From contig NZ_CP182947.1 of assembly GCF_048320135.1 (NCBI RefSeq), positions 2,046,001 through 2,110,000 on the forward strand: a DNA stretch of 64,000 nucleotides. Direction: 5' to 3'. The translations under genes were made by a program, and so were the position numbers. Of this stretch, positions 61,250-64,000 are shown piece by piece (position 1 is the first letter of the stretch; every line of letters begins with the position of its first letter). Origin of the DNA: Ideonella_A sakaiensis_A. Its GTDB lineage: Bacteria > Pseudomonadota > Gammaproteobacteria > Burkholderiales > Burkholderiaceae_C. The notes beneath the pieces are model-generated. The model ran no database searches, was not told the DNA's origin, and saw only the letters and a list, made by a program, of their open reading frames with translations.

Positions 61250-62332
61250 TCAGCGCGAGGCCGTTGCAATCGATGGCCGGAACGGTTTCGGCGGACCGCT
61301 TGCGCCAAGGGTCTTGCCGAAGACCTCGCGGCCGTACATCGAGTCGTCGGTATCGTGGAAGGCCTGGCGCGTGGCCTCGACGCTGCCTTTGTAGCGGGGA
61401 TCCTGCGGACGCTCATGGCTGTTCATGTAGAGCGCAACGTCCCAGGCCTGCTGGTCGGTCAGTGTGCCGCCCAGGCCGAGCGGCATGTTGGCCCTGATGA
61501 AGGCAGCGGCATTGCTGATCCGACCCATGCCGGCGCCCCAGTTGAATGAATCCGGACCCCACAGCGGCGGGAATACCGCGCTGCCATCCGCGCCGCGCTG
61601 GCCCGCGCCATCCGCGCCGTGGCACACCGCGCAGTTTTCTGCGTAGACCTGTTTGCCGCGGCCATGGTCCGGAGCTTGTGCCGGTGCAGCAAGTTTGGGA
61701 TAACCCCGGCCCGGCAGGTTGGGATCAAGCGTGGCGCCCGACGCCAGCCAGTAGGCATAACTCTCCAGAGCCGCCAGCTCCGGCGCGCCGAGCGGCGGCG
61801 CCTTGCCGTTCATGCTGTATTCGAAGCAACCTTGCAGGCGTTGCTGGAAACTGGACACGCTTCGCGTCTTGCTGCGGTACGCCGGGTAGCTGACATAGGC
61901 CGCCCACATCGGTGAAGAGTCCGCCAGCCGACCGGCATCGAGATGGCAGCTGACACAACGCAGGCTGTTGCCGACATAGCCCGCTGCGGCACGCGGCGTA
62001 TCGACGAAGATCTCGCGGCCGCGGCGGATCACCTCACCGAAGTCGTCGTTCGGGATCTCGCTTTCCGGCGGCGGTTGAAACGCCGCACGGGCGCCTGCCA
62101 ATCGCGCCGGCGCAGCGAGATCGGCCCGCGGCGGGTCGCCGACCAGGTCGCCAGCGTCCTGAGGCGCCGATGCGGCAGCCGCAGGTGCAGACTGTTTGAC
62201 TTCAGCCACCCTGCGATCGGAGTAGGCCCGCATGCTCCAGTAATCGAACACCCTCGCCGACCAGAGCCCGAGCATGACGAGCGCCAGCATGACAGCGGCG
62301 CCGACGGCCCATTTCCGACGCGTGATCGTCAT
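61250..62332 (-). CDS. TsdA-like di-heme cytochrome c (thiosulfate dehydrogenase family)
   Basis: 360 residues from ATG 62332, overlapping the previous gene's stop. N-terminal membrane helix (WAVGAAVMLALVMLGLWSARVF, ~9-30) and an Ala/Pro-rich stalk. Hemes: C126-VSC-H130 (YVGNSLRCVSCHLDAGRL) and C234-AVC-H238 (AENCAVCHGADGAGQRG). FEYSMNGKAPPLGAPELAAL and FPPLWGPDSFNWGAGMGRIS are close to the TsdA pattern. TsdA joins two thiosulfates to tetrathionate or runs the reverse. It is tethered to the membrane, unlike many soluble TsdA proteins. Last gene of a three-gene coupled operon. Confidence 0.85.
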   Translation of the reverse strand: MTITRRKWAVGAAVMLALVMLGLWSARVFDYWSMRAYSDRRVAEVKQSAPAAAASAPQDAGDLVGDPPRADLAAPARLAGARAAFQPPPESEIPNDDFGEVIRRGREIFVDTPRAAAGYVGNSLRCVSCHLDAGRLADSSPMWAAYVSYPAYRSKTRSVSSFQQRLQGCFEYSMNGKAPPLGAPELAALESYAYWLASGATLDPNLPGRGYPKLAAPAQAPDHGRGKQVYAENCAVCHGADGAGQRGADGSAVFPPLWGPDSFNWGAGMGRISNAAAFIRANMPLGLGGTLTDQQAWDVALYMNSHERPQDPRYKGSVEATRQAFHDTDDSMYGREVFGKTLGASGPPKPFRPSIATASR

Positions 62333-63033
62333 CGATTTGTCCTCGCGGGCAATGTGGCGTAGTACTCGGCCACCGCAGTGACTTCGGCCGCCGACAATTT
62401 TTTCGCGACCACGGCCATCAGCGACAACGGGCCGGCCGGTCGCGCGCCGGACTTGAATGCAGCCAGCTGCGCGGCGAGGTATGCCGAACTCTGCCCGACC
62501 AGCGCCGGAAACTCGGCGCCGACACCGGTGCCGCCGGGCCCATGGCATTGCTCGCAGGCCGGCAACTGGTCAGACCACCTGCCACGGGTCGCGAGCGTGG
62601 CGCCGAGGTTCGACGGCAAGGCATCGCTTGCAGCGGCAGTGCGAGCCGCGCCGGATCCGGGCGGTGCCGGGCGGGCGGGCGCCGCCGCCGAGGGCGCAGC
62701 CGGATAGGGCATTGCGGCGTAATACGCTGCGACTGCCGCCTGATCGGCCTTCGTCAGCGCCTTCGCGATCGGCAACATCACCGGGCTGACCCGCGAACCG
62801 TCCGCGAAGGCCGCGAGTTGTCGCTGCAGGTAGACCGCGCCCAGTCCGGCGAGTCGGGGGAAGCCGGCCTGTGCGACACCTTCACCCGCCACACCGTGGC
62901 AACCCTGGCAAGCCACCGCCGCTGCGGCGCCCTTCCGGGCGATCGCCGCGCCATCTGCGGCAGCCACCGCCATCACCGACATGCCCAGCAAGGCGACCAC
63001 GGCGCGTTGCAGGCTCATCACGACGCTTGTCAT
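62329..63033 (-). CDS. Di-heme cytochrome c (c4/c553-like)
   Basis: 234 residues from ATG 63033. Signal peptide residues ~1-30 (VVALLGMSVMAVAAADG). Two class-I heme domains: VACQGCHGVAGEGVAQAGFPRLAGL...RVSPVMLPIAKAL and PACEQCHGPGGTGVGAEFPALVGQ...PLSLMAVVAKKL. Each has a Met ligand in the PLS/SPVM region. A Pro/Ala linker joins them. c4-type electron carriers often serve as acceptor for periplasmic dehydrogenases; here coupled (4-bp overlaps on both sides) to a SoxB-like enzyme and a TsdA-like cytochrome. Confidence 0.88.
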   Translation of the reverse strand: MTSVVMSLQRAVVALLGMSVMAVAAADGAAIARKGAAAAVACQGCHGVAGEGVAQAGFPRLAGLGAVYLQRQLAAFADGSRVSPVMLPIAKALTKADQAAVAAYYAAMPYPAAPSAAAPARPAPPGSGAARTAAASDALPSNLGATLATRGRWSDQLPACEQCHGPGGTGVGAEFPALVGQSSAYLAAQLAAFKSGARPAGPLSLMAVVAKKLSAAEVTAVAEYYATLPARTNR

Positions 63034-64000
63034 ATCGCAACCACCGTTCCGCGCCGCCGGCCGCTCACCGCATCGGTCTGCGCAAACCATTGCTGCAACG
63101 ATTCGATCGCATCGACTTCCAGCTTCTGGCGCTGGCTGCCATATTTGGCAGGGACGCCTTGTTCGCCGAGCATCGCCGCACGGTATCTGCGGCCGGGCTG
63201 CACCGGCGCACCATCGACCAGCAGATCCTCGATGCGGTGGCCTTTCGGGTTTTCCATCTTGAAGTACATGTTGAGCCCGCGGCAACGCTTGACGAAACCA
63301 CCCATCTGGCAATACGGATCCGGCGAGTAGGTGCGCTCGAGGTTGGCTTCCAGCATCGCCCGCAGTTCCTCGCCGGTCAGTTCGACGGTCGAGATCGGCG
63401 GATGCGTCGGCACGATGTTCCACAACTGCTCCATCGTCACGTCGCCGGGGAGAATCGGCGCGCCATAGCGCCAGCCGTTCGAAAAAGCCAGCCGGGTACC
63501 GGCCGCTGCCGCAATCGCGTCGAGCAGCACGTTGTCCATCGACGCCTCGAGCGATGTCGCGCGGTCGAGCGGGCTGCTGACCCGCCCGACCACCTGATCG
63601 AGAAATGCGCGGTGCGGCGCAAGCGTCTCCGCGACCCGCGTCGCCATCTCGGGATCGGCCTCGACCGCTTCGTCGACACGGATCAGTTCGTGCCGCACGT
63701 CGACGATCTTGCGATCGGCCACCGTCAGGTCAAGGCGTCCGACAAACGAACCGTGGCAGCCCGACTGGATGATCGGCGTGCTGCCGATCCACACCGGCTG
63801 GTACAGGCGGTTGTGGGTGTGGCCGCTGATCAGCGCATCGATGCCCGGCACCTCGCCGGCGAGCTTGGCGTCCTGCGCAAATCCGAGGTGCGACAGCACG
63901 ACCACCAGGTCGACCTTGTCGACGCTGCGCAAGCGGTCGATGTGCCCGGGCAACTCGGTATTGCCGAGCGTGAAGCGCACGCCTTCGGAAAAACTCGGCG
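63030..64000 (-). CDS. SoxB-like metallophosphatase/5'-nucleotidase (N-terminus outside the window)
   Basis: The frame is open through the right edge; about 323 C-terminal residues are visible. They begin PSFSEGVRFTLGNTELPGHI and include metallophosphatase metal ligands LSHLGFAQD and SGHTHNRLY, then the 5'-nucleotidase C-terminal domain (LAFSNGWRYGAPILPGDVT, TVELTGEELRAMLEANLE, SPDPYCQMGGFVKRCRGL). The blocks resemble both SoxB and a group of related periplasmic metallophosphatases. In SoxB the enzyme hydrolyses sulfate from protein-bound thiosulfate. Together with the two downstream di-heme cytochromes, a sulfur-oxidation role is plausible, though nucleotidase activity remains an alternative. 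Confidence 0.8.
   Translation of the reverse strand, partial: PSFSEGVRFTLGNTELPGHIDRLRSVDKVDLVVVLSHLGFAQDAKLAGEVPGIDALISGHTHNRLYQPVWIGSTPIIQSGCHGSFVGRLDLTVADRKIVDVRHELIRVDEAVEADPEMATRVAETLAPHRAFLDQVVGRVSSPLDRATSLEASMDNVLLDAIAAAAGTRLAFSNGWRYGAPILPGDVTMEQLWNIVPTHPPISTVELTGEELRAMLEANLERTYSPDPYCQMGGFVKRCRGLNMYFKMENPKGHRIEDLLVDGAPVQPGRRYRAAMLGEQGVPAKYGSQRQKLEVDAIESLQQWFAQTDAVSGRRRGTVVAI

Overview
This window is high-GC DNA with densely packed genes, many 4-bp stop/start overlaps, frequent GTG starts, abundant c-type cytochromes, ABC and LysR/TetR functions typical of a Pseudomonadota chromosome (beta- or gammaproteobacterial). The sequence does not allow a finer placement. I see no rRNA, tRNA, CRISPR array, integrase or transposase. 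Both ends cut through genes: a c-type cytochrome at the left edge and a SoxB-like metallophosphatase at the right edge.

Layout. 1-6.2 kb: a plus-strand cluster of RoxA/MauG-like di-heme cytochromes with a lipoprotein. 6.3-10.2 kb: a minus-strand, translationally coupled operon encoding a membrane protein, a TIR protein, a P-loop NTPase and a winged-helix/TPR protein with a C-terminal membrane anchor. It reads as a TIR-STAND signalling protein split into separate chains and is the best candidate for an undescribed system here. 10.3-12.3 kb: YihY/BrkB membrane protein and a nitrilase. 12.4-19.9 kb: AcsA-type acyl-CoA synthetase, E1alpha, E1beta and E2 of a 2-oxoacid dehydrogenase, a stand-alone acyl carrier protein, LrgA/LrgB and a LOG-family protein. 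20-21.4 kb: a BacA/PheA-like gene and a 5'-truncated cyanophycinase-like pseudogene ending against a LysR gene. 21.4-30.7 kb: that divergent LysR regulator and a nine-gene operon with a polyamine-type ABC importer, a three-subunit FAD/2Fe-2S amine dehydrogenase, a second FAD oxidase and a RidA protein.

30.7-44 kb is mostly single housekeeping or transport genes: antiporter, trypsin-like protease, MFS, TetR, RIO kinase, two SDRs, TruC-like pseudouridine synthase, split chromate transporter, MscS and a MaoC-like hydratase. It is interrupted at 38.3-39.0 kb by a 668-bp element of nested inverted repeats bounded by perfect 33-bp terminal inverted repeats. At 44.3 kb lies a small gene whose product starts with a double-glycine bacteriocin-type leader. 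It is preceded by two perfect palindromes and followed by a terminator-like hairpin.

44.6-64 kb: LysR plus rhodanese-DoxX, a cytosolic solute-binding-like protein, a VOC protein, a Kelch lipoprotein, an EamA exporter, the remnant of a cation antiporter with a cyclic-nucleotide-binding domain, polyphosphate:AMP phosphotransferase, a DTW-domain tRNA-modifying enzyme, a membrane protein/hydrolase pair, a large hybrid histidine kinase and a second MscS channel. The right end is a coupled minus-strand operon of a SoxB-like metallophosphatase, a c4-like di-heme cytochrome and a TsdA-like di-heme cytochrome, probably acting on periplasmic sulfur compounds.
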